Origin: Rhizobium sp. BK316
GTDB taxonomy: Bacteria > Pseudomonadota > Alphaproteobacteria > Rhizobiales > Rhizobiaceae
Direction of reading: 5' to 3'
Length of the DNA: 64,000 nt
Assembly (NCBI RefSeq): GCF_014193695.1
Contig: NZ_JACHZR010000004.1
Coordinates: 124,001 to 188,000, forward strand
Made by a program: the position numbers and the translations under genes. Each line of letters starts with the position of its first letter. Position 1 is the stretch's first letter. Shown in pieces: positions 16,534 through 25,792 of this stretch. The notes under the pieces are model-generated. The model did not search any database. It saw nothing but the letters and a program-made list of their open reading frames with translations, and had not been told where the DNA came from.

Positions 16534-18063
16534 ATGAGCCTGTCTTTTCCGACGATGGCGGCGATCCGTTTCGGCTACGGGCTGCGGCCGGGCGAGAGCC
16601 CGCCGCAGACGAAGGATGATCTGATCGGGCAGGTGACGCGCGGCGCCGATATCGTGCCGGGCTTTCCCGTCGGCGGCATCGAGGCGCGGCATACGCAGAT
16701 CCTCGATCTGCAGGACAGGCTCAAGCAGATCCGGCAGGCCGATGACGACGATCTTGCCCGGCGGCAGCAGCGGCGGCTTCTCCAGCGCCGGGCGCAGGTG
16801 CTCTTCCAGATGGATGCCAATGCGCGGCTGATGCAAGCCGTGCTTTCGCCCGATGGTTTCAACGAGCGGCTGGCGACGTTCTGGACCAATCATTTTTCCA
16901 CGAGTGCCGCCAAGAGCCTGCCAATGCGGCTGATCGTGCCGCTCTATGAGGCCGAGGCGATCCGACCCCATATGGGCACCAAGTTTTCGACGCTGCTGCG
17001 CAGCGCCACCGAGCATCCCTCCATGCTGATCTATCTCGACCAGGCGCAGTCGCTGGGACCGGATTCGAAGGGCGGCATGCGGCGCAACAAGGGGCTGAAC
17101 GAAAATCTCGGCCGCGAGCTTCTGGAGCTGCACACGCTCGGCGCCGGCAGCGGCTATACGCAGGCCGATGTGCGCTCGGCGGCCATGGTGCTGACCGGGC
17201 TGACCGTCGACCAGCAGGAAATGGACACCGCCTTCCGGCCGCAGATTTCCGAACCCGGAAAACATGAGGTGCTCGGCGTCAGCTATGGCGGGGCGAAGCG
17301 TACGCGCAAGGATTACCTTGCCATGCTCGACGATCTCTCGGTCAATCCAAAGACGGCGGAACATATCAGCCGCAAGCTCGCTCTGCATTTCATCTCCGAC
17401 CAGCCGCCGCAGGAGATGATCGCGGCCATGAGCGAGGCGTGGAAGAAGACGGATGGCGAGTTGTCCGCCGTCTACCGCGCCATGCTGGACCATCCGGCCG
17501 CTTGGGCGAACGAAGGCGCCAAGGCGCGCCAACCTTTCGATTATATCGTTACCGGCTTGAGGGCGCTGAACAGCGGTTCTGGTACCGGCGACGTCGCAGC
17601 CTTTATGCAGGCCTATCAGGGGGACGATGCCGATAGCGACGAGATGATGGCAATGCAGCCGAAGAAGCAGGATGGGGCGCCTGACGGGCAGGCGATGATG
17701 CAGGCGCCACCGAGCCCTGATGACGAGGCGCGCATCAAGCGCCGCAAGGCCTTCCAGATGGCACGCGCGCTCGGGCAGGGGGCTCTTCGCCGCATGGGTC
17801 AGCCCACATGGCTGCCGCCGAGCCCGGCCGGCTTCGAGGAGAGTTTTTCCGCCTGGATTACCGCAAGCCAGTTGTCCGAGCGGCTGTCATGGGCGCGCCG
17901 CGCCAGCGTCCAGTTCGGTAGGGATGTCGATCCACGCGAATTCCTGAAGGCAACGCTTGCAGATGCTGCCCGCGACGAGACGATCCGCGTCGTTTCGCAG
18001 GCGCCGAACAGGGTGAGCGGTTTGACGCTGGTTCTCGCTTCGCCTGAATTCAACCGTCGATAG
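16534..18063 (+). CDS. DUF1800 domain-containing protein
   Basis: A 509-residue protein of the DUF1800 family, recognised by the N-terminal IRFGYGLRPGE, the central ATFWTNHFSTSAAKSL and ENLGRELLELHTLGAGSGYT, and the C-terminal VSGLTLVLASPEFNRR. A Met/Gln-rich low-complexity segment (DEMMAMQPKKQDGAPDGQAM) interrupts the conserved part near residue 370. The start at 16534 follows GAGGTGAACGGTC. DUF1800 genes are widely paired with DUF1501 genes, as here (48 bp downstream). The biochemical role is unknown; both proteins are thought to act on or outside the cell envelope. Confidence 0.88.
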   Translation: MSLSFPTMAAIRFGYGLRPGESPPQTKDDLIGQVTRGADIVPGFPVGGIEARHTQILDLQDRLKQIRQADDDDLARRQQRRLLQRRAQVLFQMDANARLMQAVLSPDGFNERLATFWTNHFSTSAAKSLPMRLIVPLYEAEAIRPHMGTKFSTLLRSATEHPSMLIYLDQAQSLGPDSKGGMRRNKGLNENLGRELLELHTLGAGSGYTQADVRSAAMVLTGLTVDQQEMDTAFRPQISEPGKHEVLGVSYGGAKRTRKDYLAMLDDLSVNPKTAEHISRKLALHFISDQPPQEMIAAMSEAWKKTDGELSAVYRAMLDHPAAWANEGAKARQPFDYIVTGLRALNSGSGTGDVAAFMQAYQGDDADSDEMMAMQPKKQDGAPDGQAMMQAPPSPDDEARIKRRKAFQMARALGQGALRRMGQPTWLPPSPAGFEESFSAWITASQLSERLSWARRASVQFGRDVDPREFLKATLADAARDETIRVVSQAPNRVSGLTLVLASPEFNRR

Positions 18064-18111
18064 ACGCAAGACGCTCAAACGCTTTTGCTGGAATTGCTTT
18101 AGGAGCCCGTC

Positions 18112-19284
18112 ATGACAGAGTTTACGCTTTCCCGCCGCGGTTTTCTCACCTCCGCCTGCTGCCTTGCCGCCGCACCTGTCTTCACGCCGGTGACCTTTGC
18201 GGCCATGCCCGGCGACAACCGTTTCGTGACGATCGTGCTGCGCGGGGCGATGGACGGGCTCGATCTGGTGCAGCCCTATGGCGATGCCGGTTTTGCGGCG
18301 CTGAGGCCCACGCTGGCGCTGATGCCGGACAAGGGGCTCATCGATCTCGACGGGCATTTCGGGCTGAACCCGGCGGCGGCCGATCTCATGCCGCTGTGGA
18401 AGGCTAGAGAGATTGCTTTCGTCCATGCCGTCTCCACGCCTTATCGCGATCAGCGCAGCCATTTCGACGGGCAGGACATGCTGGAATCCGGCGGCGAACA
18501 TGTGGCCGAGGAAAAGACCGGCTGGCTGAACCGGGCACTTGCCGTCATCCCGCGTTCGGATGCGCGAAAAGCGATCGACGTCAACACGTCAACCGAGCTG
18601 ATCCTGACCGGGCCGAACAATGTCGATGTCTGGGCCTCGGATTCCAATCTCGGACCGGCCAAGGACGAGATGCAGTTCCTGATGCGGCTCTATGCCGGCG
18701 ATCCGGCTTTCGCCAAGGCGATGAACGAGGCGATGCGGGCCAACAGCGCCTCCATGATGGCGGAACCATCCGGCCAGCGCGGCGAGAAGATCACTGATGT
18801 GGCGGCCCTTGCCGGCAGTATGCTGAAGGGCGATTACCGCATCGCCAGCTTCTCGATCACCGGCTGGGATACGCATGTCGGCCAGCTCGGCCAGTTCAAG
18901 CGGCCGGTGCAGGATCTGGCGGAGGCGATCACCACGCTGAAGGCGACGATGGGAGCCGATCTCTGGGCGAAGACGGTGGTGCTGGCGATGACGGAATTCG
19001 GTCGCACCGTGCGGGAGAATGGTTCCGCCGGGACGGACCATGGCACGGGCGGTTGTGCAGTGCTGGCCGGTGGCGCTGTCAATGGCGGGCGGATTCTCGG
19101 CAAATGGCCGGGGCTTGGCGATGGGGCGCTGCTCGATGACCGCGACCTGATGCCGACGGCGGATGTGCGCGAGCTGGCGGCGGCGATGCTCTACCGGCAG
19201 TTCGATGTGTCGGTCGAGGATCTGACGGGGAAGATCTTTCCGGGGTTGAGTTTTGACAAGGGATCGCAGTTCTTGCGGGCTTGA
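18112..19284 (+). CDS. DUF1501 protein with Tat signal
   Basis: A 390-residue sulfatase-like-fold protein of the DUF1501 family. The N-terminus carries a twin-arginine signal (SRRGFLTSACCLAAAP, residues 7-22), so it is exported folded to the periplasm. Family motifs are ALRPTLALMPDKGLIDLDG, ITGWDTHVGQLGQFKRP, VLAMTEFGRTVRENGSAGTD and HGTGGCAVLAGGAVNGG. It is the second gene of the DUF1800-DUF1501 unit. AGGAG precedes ATG 18112. No enzymatic activity is established for the family. Confidence 0.9.
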   Translation: MTEFTLSRRGFLTSACCLAAAPVFTPVTFAAMPGDNRFVTIVLRGAMDGLDLVQPYGDAGFAALRPTLALMPDKGLIDLDGHFGLNPAAADLMPLWKAREIAFVHAVSTPYRDQRSHFDGQDMLESGGEHVAEEKTGWLNRALAVIPRSDARKAIDVNTSTELILTGPNNVDVWASDSNLGPAKDEMQFLMRLYAGDPAFAKAMNEAMRANSASMMAEPSGQRGEKITDVAALAGSMLKGDYRIASFSITGWDTHVGQLGQFKRPVQDLAEAITTLKATMGADLWAKTVVLAMTEFGRTVRENGSAGTDHGTGGCAVLAGGAVNGGRILGKWPGLGDGALLDDRDLMPTADVRELAAAMLYRQFDVSVEDLTGKIFPGLSFDKGSQFLRA

Positions 19285-19335
19285 GGCATCCTCACCTCCC
19301 TCATCTCAGCATAATGGCACAGGAGGAGAGAGGCT

Positions 19336-19920
19336 TCAGATCAAATCGTAAAGCCTGAAAATCCAGGTGATCTGATACAGCAACCCCGCGCCGACGAACA
19401 CCGCATGAAACCGCCTGTTCGCCGTCCAGGCCGCAACCACACACAACACGATATAAACGGCATTGCGCAGCGGATATTCCCACCCGAGCGCCGCCAGATA
19501 CGCCTTGCCCTTCAGCAATGTATCCAGAAAATCCACCACATAGGTCACCGCCAGCATGCCGAAGAACCAGCGGCGGCGCGAGATGAAATATTCCTCGTAG
19601 CCGCCGTAATCCTCCAGCGTCGTCGGGAAGATCAGCACGCAGAGGAAGAAGAACAGGCAGGAGAAGCTGATGAGGAACAGGTAGACGCCGAAGGAAATGA
19701 CGGCGAGCGACTGAAGGCGATATTCCCACCACCAGAAATGGATGATGAACAGGAACATCGAGGCGACCCAGCCGAGATGCACCCAGTAGACGCGGTGCTT
19801 ACCGGGCGTCTGGACGATGCCGCCGAGGCCGGTCAGCAGGCGGGCGAGCGAGAGGCCGATCACCATCGACATGACAGTGCGGATGTAGACATAAACCTCC
19901 GGTGTCGCCGCCGCCTGCAT
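19336..19920 (-). CDS. Multi-pass membrane protein of unknown function
   Basis: A 194-residue protein with about five hydrophobic segments (for example RTVMSMVIGLSLARLLTGLG, ISFGVYLFLISFSCLFFFLC, AVYIVLCVVAAWTANRRFH). It contains a conserved-looking aromatic loop (IIHFWWWEYRLQSL). The start MQAAATPEVYVYIRT at 19920 lies four bases after the stop of the thioesterase gene, so the two form an operon. I do not recognise a named family. Confidence 0.75.
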   Translation of the reverse strand: MQAAATPEVYVYIRTVMSMVIGLSLARLLTGLGGIVQTPGKHRVYWVHLGWVASMFLFIIHFWWWEYRLQSLAVISFGVYLFLISFSCLFFFLCVLIFPTTLEDYGGYEEYFISRRRWFFGMLAVTYVVDFLDTLLKGKAYLAALGWEYPLRNAVYIVLCVVAAWTANRRFHAVFVGAGLLYQITWIFRLYDLI

Positions 19921-19924
19921 TATG

Positions 19925-20311
19925 TCACTCCTGCGGGACCACCTTGGGTTTGCCGTCTTCGTCCAGCGCCACCATGATGAAGGTGCCGGCGGTGACCTTT
20001 TCCTGCTCATTATACCGCGAGCGATGCGCCCAGGCTTCGACGCGCAACGTGATCGAGGTGCGGCCGACGCGCTCCACATGCGTATAGATGGACAGCGTAT
20101 CGCCGATCTTGACCGGCAGTTCGAAGGCCATTTCCTTGACCGCCGCCGTCACGACACGGCCCCTGGCGCGCTCGGCGGCGCGGATGCCGCTTGCAAGGTC
20201 CATCTGCGCCATGACCCAGCCGCCGAAGATATCGCCGGCGGGATTGGCATCTCCGGGCATGGCAAGCGTACGCAGCGTCAGTTCGCCTGTCGGCTTGGCG
20301 GCATCGGTCAT
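19925..20311 (-). CDS. Acyl-CoA thioesterase, YciA-like hotdog fold
   Basis: A 128-residue single-hotdog thioesterase. Characteristic motifs are LAMPGDANPAGDIFGGWVMA (the catalytic Asp of the YciA/BACH family lies in GDIFGG) and MDLASGIRAAERARGRVVTA, with a terminal VTAGTFIMVALDEDGKP. Proteins of this family hydrolyse acyl-CoA in the cytoplasm. GAGGAG lies seven bases before ATG 20311, making it the best start. It is first in a two-gene operon with the membrane protein. Confidence 0.9.
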   Translation of the reverse strand: MTDAAKPTGELTLRTLAMPGDANPAGDIFGGWVMAQMDLASGIRAAERARGRVVTAAVKEMAFELPVKIGDTLSIYTHVERVGRTSITLRVEAWAHRSRYNEQEKVTAGTFIMVALDEDGKPKVVPQE

Positions 20312-20610
20312 CAAGGGCTCCTCATCTGGCCGGTGATTCATCTGGAATCACCGTAATGCAAAGGCCAAGCGGTGCGAAAGCCCGTAAAAGTGACATTTAC
20401 AGCGGCATTGTCGCAAAACAGGTATGGACTGCGTAAAATTTCCATCGATTAAAATTTAGTTCAGATTCAATTACTTGATCTTAAGGTAGACGCTGCGTCC
20501 GATTGCCTCACGTTACGTTATTTCAAAATATTCTAATCAAGTTTTACCGTCCGGTAAGCGGCTCATATCAGTATCTGATGATTGTCACACATGAGAGCTG
20601 CCGGAACCCC

Positions 20611-22431
20611 ATGCGCAACATCAGGATTTCAACCCGCCTCTACAGCCTCGTCGCTTTCGCGCTCGCCGTGCTTGCCGCGACGATGATCTTCTTCCTCAAC
20701 TATTCCTATCGGGAGCTGGAAGCCGAGCGCAAAGCCGGCCTTGCGCAGATGGATGCGACGGCGCTTGCCATCTTCGACAAATATTACAAGCTGGAGCAGG
20801 CGGGCACGATGACCCGCGAACAGGCGCAGTCTGCCGCCAAGGACGTGATCGCCTCCATGCGCTATGGCGGCGGCACCGGCTATTTCTGGATCAACGACAT
20901 GCATCCGACCATGGTGATGCATCCGGTCAAGCCGGAGTTGAACGGCACGGACCTGTCACAGAACAAGGACCCGAACGGCAAGTTCCTGTTCATCGAATTC
21001 GTCAATACGGTGAAGGCGAGCGGGCAGGGCTTCGTCGATTACTACTGGCCGAAGCCGGGCGCCGATCAGCCGGTGCTGAAATATTCGCATGTGGCGGGTT
21101 TTGCGCCCTGGGGCTGGATCGTCGGTACCGGCGTCTATGCAGACGATCTTGCGGCGCTCTATCGTCAGAATGCGATCTGGGCTGCGGCGCTCTGCCTGCT
21201 GGGCGCCATCGCCACGCTCGCCATCGCCTATGCCATCGTGCACAGCGTGACCTCGCCGATTGCCCGGCTGAAGGCGGCGATGAACGCGATTGCGGATGAG
21301 GACGCGAGCGTTCAGATATCCGATGCCGACCGGCGCGACGAGATCGGCCAGATGGCGAAATCGCTGATCGTACTGCGCGATTCCGTTGCTGAGCGCGCGG
21401 AACTGCGGGTGCGCGAGGACGAGCGCCAGCGCGAGATCGAAGGCGAGCGGCGCGGCAACGAGGCGAGCCTGCGCTCCGCCTCCGAACGCCAGACTGCGGC
21501 AATGATGGCGCTTGGCGCCGGACTGGAACGGCTTGCGGCCGGCGACCTGACGGTTGCGATCGACGATATCGGCCAGGATTATGCGAAGCTTCGCTCCGAT
21601 TTCAACGCTGCCGTCGATGCGTTGAACAGCGTCATCCATGCGATCGCGGAATCGAGCCATATCGTCAACGACAGCGCCCGAGATATCAGCGAGGCGACCA
21701 ACAATCTCTCCAAGCGCACCGAACAGCAGGCGGCTGCGCTCGAAGAGACGGCCGCCGCTCTCGACGAGATCACCGCAACGGTTCGCACCGCCTCCGAGCG
21801 CGCCAACGAGGCGCGTACCATGGTGGCGGAAACGAAGACCAGCGCCGGCAAATCCGGCGAGATCGTCCGCAACGCCGTCTCGGCCATGAGCCGCATCGAG
21901 GACAGTTCGAGCCGCATCAACCAGATCATCGGCGTGATCGACGAGATCGCCTTCCAGACGAACCTGCTGGCACTGAATGCCGGTGTGGAAGCGGCACGCG
22001 CCGGTGAAGCCGGTCGCGGTTTTGCCGTCGTGGCGCAGGAAGTGCGCGAGCTTGCGCAGCGTTCGGCGAATGCGGCGAAGGAGATCAAGACGCTGATTTC
22101 GAGCTCGGCATCCGAGGTCGAAGGCGGCGTGGCGCTGGTACGCTCCACCGGCGATGCGCTGGTCGAGATCGAGGCGCTGGTCAACCGGGTCAACGCCCAT
22201 GTCGATTCCATCGCGACGGCTGCCCGCGAACAGGCGACGGGCCTTCACGAGATCAACACCTCGGTCAACCACATGGACCAGATGACCCAGCAAAACGCCG
22301 CCATGGTCGAGGAGACGACGGCTGCCAGCCAGACGCTCGCGGAAGAGAGCCAGCAGCTGCGGGCGCTGCTGTCTAAGTTCCGCCTGCGGGGCGAGACGGG
22401 GCAGGGTGCGCGGTACGGGCGGGCTGCGTGA
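20611..22431 (+). CDS. Methyl-accepting chemotaxis protein with sCache-type sensor
   Basis: A 606-residue chemoreceptor. An N-terminal membrane helix (residues 12-32) precedes a single-Cache_2-like periplasmic sensor (MRYGGGTGYFWINDMHPTMV, then GFAPWGWIVGTGVYADDLAA). A second membrane helix (IWAAALCLLGAIATLAIAYA) follows, then HAMP and a signalling domain whose hairpin tip reads QTNLLALNAGVEAARAGEAG. The Cache motif FWINDMHPTMVMHPVKPELN is typical of receptors for small organic acids, but the ligand is not known. There is no C-terminal NWETF-like pentapeptide. The start at 20611 is the family-like one; the frame stays open to 20503. Confidence 0.92.
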   Translation: MRNIRISTRLYSLVAFALAVLAATMIFFLNYSYRELEAERKAGLAQMDATALAIFDKYYKLEQAGTMTREQAQSAAKDVIASMRYGGGTGYFWINDMHPTMVMHPVKPELNGTDLSQNKDPNGKFLFIEFVNTVKASGQGFVDYYWPKPGADQPVLKYSHVAGFAPWGWIVGTGVYADDLAALYRQNAIWAAALCLLGAIATLAIAYAIVHSVTSPIARLKAAMNAIADEDASVQISDADRRDEIGQMAKSLIVLRDSVAERAELRVREDERQREIEGERRGNEASLRSASERQTAAMMALGAGLERLAAGDLTVAIDDIGQDYAKLRSDFNAAVDALNSVIHAIAESSHIVNDSARDISEATNNLSKRTEQQAAALEETAAALDEITATVRTASERANEARTMVAETKTSAGKSGEIVRNAVSAMSRIEDSSSRINQIIGVIDEIAFQTNLLALNAGVEAARAGEAGRGFAVVAQEVRELAQRSANAAKEIKTLISSSASEVEGGVALVRSTGDALVEIEALVNRVNAHVDSIATAAREQATGLHEINTSVNHMDQMTQQNAAMVEETTAASQTLAEESQQLRALLSKFRLRGETGQGARYGRAA

Positions 22432-22438
22432 CAGGCTG

Positions 22439-22544
22439 CTACAGCATCGGCCGGAAAATCGGAATCGATTTTCGGAAAGCCTGATGCGTAGATTCAAAGA
22501 GTTAGAGCCTCCTTTGTGCGTCCGAATGGACGCACGGCGCTCTA
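22439..22544 (-). repeat. RIME-like intergenic repeat, reverse orientation
   Basis: A 106-bp two-palindrome element. On the plus strand it starts CTACAGCATCGGCC, passes through GATTTTCGG and GATGCGTAGATTCAAAGAG, and ends in the palindrome with GTGCGTCC/GGACGCAC arms and GGCGCTCTA. It is the inverted counterpart of the copies at 26943 and 57878. It lies seven bases after the chemoreceptor stop codon. Confidence 0.88.
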
Positions 22545-22621
22545 ATGAGACGACAAAGGGCCGCGGCATTGCCGTCGCGGTCCTTTGTTTTTCCTCAGAA
22601 GGCAGATCAGCCGGCAGCAAG

Positions 22622-23053
22622 TCAGCCGATACCGTGCTGCTTCAAAAGCGCCTGCTCGTCGCCTGAAACCCAGCCGAAGACCTTCGCACCTCCGTCCAGA
22701 ACCTGCACAAGGTAATGGACCTCGAAGTCGATGTCGGTGTCCGGTTGGTCCTTGCGGGCATAAGCTGCCCTCCAGGCGACATGGGCCACACAGTGGCTCT
22801 CATCGATTGGCGAGAGGCGGACATGCCGAAGCAGCATCTCCTTCGTGCCGATGGAGCGATAGTGCTCATAACCCTGCGCCATCATCCGCTTGAGCTCATC
22901 GTCATTCTTGCCGGACATGACGCCGGCAGGCGAGGCGGCGATGACATCGGAAGCATAGAGGGATGCGATCTCATCCATATCGGCTTTGCCTGCGAGAGCC
23001 TGCCGGAAAAGGCGCTCATAGCGCTCGAACAATTTTTCTACTACGGCTTCCAT
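22622..23053 (-). CDS. SnoaL-like/NTF2-fold protein
   Basis: A 143-residue protein with the cone-fold NTF2-like pattern: a helical start (VEKLFERYERLFRQALAGKA), then DMDEIASLYASDVIAASPAG, and strands ending DIDFEVHYLVQVLDGGAKVF. This family includes polyketide cyclases and nuclear-transport-factor-like stress proteins; many are of unknown function. AGGAAAG precedes ATG 23053. It is monocistronic, between a repeat and an intergenic region. Confidence 0.75.
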   Translation of the reverse strand: MEAVVEKLFERYERLFRQALAGKADMDEIASLYASDVIAASPAGVMSGKNDDELKRMMAQGYEHYRSIGTKEMLLRHVRLSPIDESHCVAHVAWRAAYARKDQPDTDIDFEVHYLVQVLDGGAKVFGWVSGDEQALLKQHGIG

Positions 23054-23209
23054 CGGCTGCTTTCCTGAGTATGGACCGAGCTTATGGCGCGGTAGCTATG
23101 GCGCTGGCTGAGGATGCCAATAGGTCCCAAGGCAATGACCGGCATCTGCGGGGTCTCCAGAGCTCATCCGCCAGTTCCCAGGCGCATTGGATAGGCTTCA
23201 ATTCCCGCG

Positions 23210-23265
23210 GTGTGGAGATACCTCTCTGACGAGTGCGAACGCTCCCGATTAGTGAATCTCCACAC
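23210..23265. repeat. 10-bp inverted repeat in intergenic region
   Basis: GTGTGGAGAT at 23210-23219 and ATCTCCACAC at 23256-23265 are perfect inverted repeats separated by 36 bases, within the 291-bp gap between the divergent SnoaL-like and extensin-like genes. A two-site operator or remnant insertion ends are possible. I see nothing else in this gap. Confidence 0.5.
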
Positions 23266-23344
23266 GTAAAGCTTTCATTCACCGTTTTTAATTAAATTTG
23301 AATCGAGGTTTTCCGATCACAGACCGCATGCGGAAGCGATAAGT

Positions 23345-24703
23345 ATGGCGTTTCTTTCCCTTCTTCGGCGTTCCGTCCTGCCGGCCCTGCTTTCTACGGC
23401 ACTGACGACCTGTTCGATCAGCGATGGGCTGGTGCCACCTGAGAATGTCGACAGCAGCACGCGCGTCAGCTCCATCTCGCCGATGCGCGGCGGGGCCGTG
23501 CGCATGGCGCCGGTCCAGAGCCAGCAACCCTATCCTGGCGCCAGCGCGCCTGTCGGCAATACGCAGGGGCAGATCGACTATCTCGATACGCCGAACCTTG
23601 CCGGAACGGGCCGGCAGATGCGCGCGCCGGCACGGCAATCGGCATCCATGGCCGTGCCGCAGCAGGGGCAGAGGCGCCTGCCGATGATCGACAGCGATGA
23701 AGCCCTGGCGCAACAGAGCCCGCAACCGGCATCCAACGGCAACTGGGGTGGCGTGCAGCCGCTCGCCATTCCCCATGATGGCGTCAACATGGACGAGGAG
23801 CTCGGTGCCGGGACTGGCAATCAGCCGGTCGTCGGCCTGGCGCAAGAGCAACAGCAGCAGATCGCCGAAGGCAACGCCACCGAACCTGTCGTCGATGGCA
23901 TCGGCACGGAAAATCCCAGGCAGATCAATCAGCGGAACATGCCGCAACCGGTCGCGGCCGCGCAGATGAGCCGCGCGCCGGTGCGTGCCGCTCGGGGCAA
24001 CGATGCCCAGACCTGGAGCGACGGCAGCCCGGTTCTAGCGCCGACGCGCGTGCCCGAGGAGGACGAGCCGGAAGAGGTTGCGATGCTGCGGCCTAACAAT
24101 CCCATGATGAGCGAGCCGGCGGCCCCCGTCGATCCCGGTGTCATGCCGGCTTCCGAGCTTTCCTGCCGGCGCGAATTGAAGCGCATGGGCGTGATCTTCG
24201 AGGATCGCCCGCCGATCTCCAACGGGCCGGCCTGCCAGGTGCCTTATCCGGTGTCGCTGAAGGGCCTCTCCGGCAATATCGGCGTCAAGCCGGCGGTGGT
24301 CCTGAACTGCCAGGTGACGCTAGCCTTTGCCAAATGGGTGAAGAACGAGCTCGCGCCGTCGGCCCGCTTCCGTTACTGGACCGGCATTCAGACCATCGAG
24401 CCGCTTGGCGGCTATTCCTGCCGGCGCATGAACAACAGCCGCCAGAGATACAATCCGATTTCTGAACATGCGAAGGGCAATGCCATCGATGTCGGCAAGT
24501 TCGTGCTGAAGAACGGCCACAAGATCGACGTGCGCAAGAAAGGGCTGTTCTCCTTCCGCGAAGGGCGCCTCCTGAAGGCCGTGCGCAGCGACAGCTGCAA
24601 TTATTTCACGACGGTGCTTGGCCCGGGCTACAATCCCGAGCACTGGAATCATTTCCACTTCGATCTCATGTCGCGCAGGAGCGGCAGAGCCGTCTGCAAA
24701 TAG
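23345..24703 (+). CDS. Extensin-like C-terminal domain protein, putative envelope peptidase
   Basis: A 452-residue protein. The N-terminus is a signal peptide, perhaps lipoprotein-like (ALLSTALTTC). A long Pro/Gln/Gly-rich, low-complexity region fills residues 30-260. The C-terminal 190 residues match the extensin-like_C domain, beginning SCRRELKRMGVIFEDRPPIS and carrying SEHAKGNAIDVGKF and HWNHFHFDL, which are Zn-binding motifs of D-Ala-D-Ala carboxypeptidase-fold enzymes. It is probably periplasmic and acts on peptidoglycan. Rhizobia have several paralogues. Confidence 0.88.
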   Translation: MAFLSLLRRSVLPALLSTALTTCSISDGLVPPENVDSSTRVSSISPMRGGAVRMAPVQSQQPYPGASAPVGNTQGQIDYLDTPNLAGTGRQMRAPARQSASMAVPQQGQRRLPMIDSDEALAQQSPQPASNGNWGGVQPLAIPHDGVNMDEELGAGTGNQPVVGLAQEQQQQIAEGNATEPVVDGIGTENPRQINQRNMPQPVAAAQMSRAPVRAARGNDAQTWSDGSPVLAPTRVPEEDEPEEVAMLRPNNPMMSEPAAPVDPGVMPASELSCRRELKRMGVIFEDRPPISNGPACQVPYPVSLKGLSGNIGVKPAVVLNCQVTLAFAKWVKNELAPSARFRYWTGIQTIEPLGGYSCRRMNNSRQRYNPISEHAKGNAIDVGKFVLKNGHKIDVRKKGLFSFREGRLLKAVRSDSCNYFTTVLGPGYNPEHWNHFHFDLMSRRSGRAVCK

Positions 24704-24803
24704 GCTGACATTGCGGGAATGTCTGCGTTATCTCGATGGTGTCGACGATAGCAGCGATAGCTTCCACACCCTCAACATCTAACAATATTTGTTAGACCTT
24801 GAT

Positions 24804-25064
24804 ATGCGCACTCTCACCATATCCCTCACGCCGCATCAGGCGGCCATGTTGGAGAACGCTGTCGAAAATGGCGGCTATGCCTCCAACAGCGAAATCGTGC
24901 GCGATGCGCTGCGCCTATGGGAGCAGCGCGAGGACGTCCGGCAGATGGAGCTGGCACGCCTCAAGAAAGCTTACGATGAAGGCATGGCGAGTGGTGAAGG
25001 TCGCAGCGTCACTGCAGACACGCTTCTCGCTGAACTGAAGGCAGAAGCGCGCAAGCGTGGCTAA
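24804..25064 (+). CDS. parD: ParD-like antitoxin (CopG/Arc family)
   Basis: An 86-residue antitoxin with the ribbon-helix-helix start MRTLTISLTPHQAAMLENAV and GGYASNSEIVRDALRLWEQR, then a C-terminal toxin-binding tail (MASGEGRSVTADTLLAELKA). ParD represses its own promoter and blocks ParE. The start MRTLTISL fits the family; an upstream TTG at 24789 is unlikely. It overlaps the parE start by a few bases, the normal arrangement. Its toxin partner is frameshifted here, so the antitoxin is now without an obvious intact local target. Confidence 0.9.
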   Translation: MRTLTISLTPHQAAMLENAVENGGYASNSEIVRDALRLWEQREDVRQMELARLKKAYDEGMASGEGRSVTADTLLAELKAEARKRG

Positions 25065-25330
25065 GTACATTCTCAGCCCGCGCGCGGAAGAAGATTTGCG
25101 CGACATCTGGCGCGCCATTGCGCCAGACAATGAGCGTGCTGCGGATTCTAGACAAGGCCGAGTTGGCAGCCGAGCATCCGCATATGGGGCCGCTACGTCC
25201 CGATTTGAGCCCCACGGCACGGATTCTGATAGAGGGGCGTTACATCGTCATTTATGAGCCGATGTCTTACGGCATCTTCGTGGTGGCGGTGGTCTACGGC
25301 CCACGCGACGTCGAAAACTGGCTCGACTGA
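25057..25330 (+). pseudogene. parE: ParE-like toxin, frameshifted
   Basis: The first frame starts at GTG 25057 and encodes KYILSPRAEEDLRDIWRAIA and then PDNERAAD, the ParE N-terminus. The remainder (LRILDKAELAAEHPHMGPLR, then LIEGRYIVIYEPMSYGIFVV and VYGPRDVENWL) continues in the next frame to the stop at 25330. The junction is at about 25136-25146, consistent with a short deletion at the GTGCTGCGGATT sequence. Together the pieces approach a full ParE of about 95 residues. No single-frame product would be a complete RelE/ParE-fold toxin. Confidence 0.85.
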
Positions 25331-25792
25331 TACAAACCCTCATCGTGACGATATGATGTATCGGCCAGTTGAAATCGAAGGCCGCTGCACAGCCTGTTGC
25401 GGCCAGCGCGGCAGGCGGTCAGATTGCCGGCATTCCGGTGTCGGCCATCTCGTTGGTGGTCGCCGAGCAGCCGCACGGGGCTGAAGCCGAAATGGGTTTC
25501 GCAGAATGCGTCCGCCTCCTCGACATTGTGCGCGTAAATCACCCATCGGTTCAATGGCGCGACAGCCTCCGGTGCGTCATGTTCGATGCGCCTGTATCGG
25601 CACGCGCGGCGGCGTTTGCCACGGGCAGTCCTGCCGGAACAGACCGCTTTTGTTCGCCTTGCCGCAGGCCGGCCGGATGTCCCGACTTTGCGCGGAAACC
25701 TTTACCGCTATGAGCGGTTAGGGACACTCTGCCTGATCTCGGGGGCCTGTTCTCGAGGCCTGATTCCGGGGATGAAGCGATTGCGGGGATGG
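25331..25792. other. Gene-free stretch with possible VOC-family remnant
   Basis: No intact gene is supported here. On the minus strand, 25477-25554 encodes MNRWVIYAHNVEEADAFCET followed by HFGFSPV, which looks like the first strand and helix of a glyoxalase/VOC protein. The similarity then ends, so this may be a decayed gene. The rest shows no recognisable motif. Confidence 0.35.

Noticed and set aside
20956..22620. A 554-codon minus-strand open frame antisense to the chemoreceptor
   Set aside because: It is composition-driven, has no recognisable domain, and covers a well-supported MCP gene and a repeat.
23082..23282. A 66-codon minus-strand open frame near the SnoaL-like gene
   Set aside because: No ribosome-binding site, no motif, and it overlaps the inverted repeat region; probably chance.
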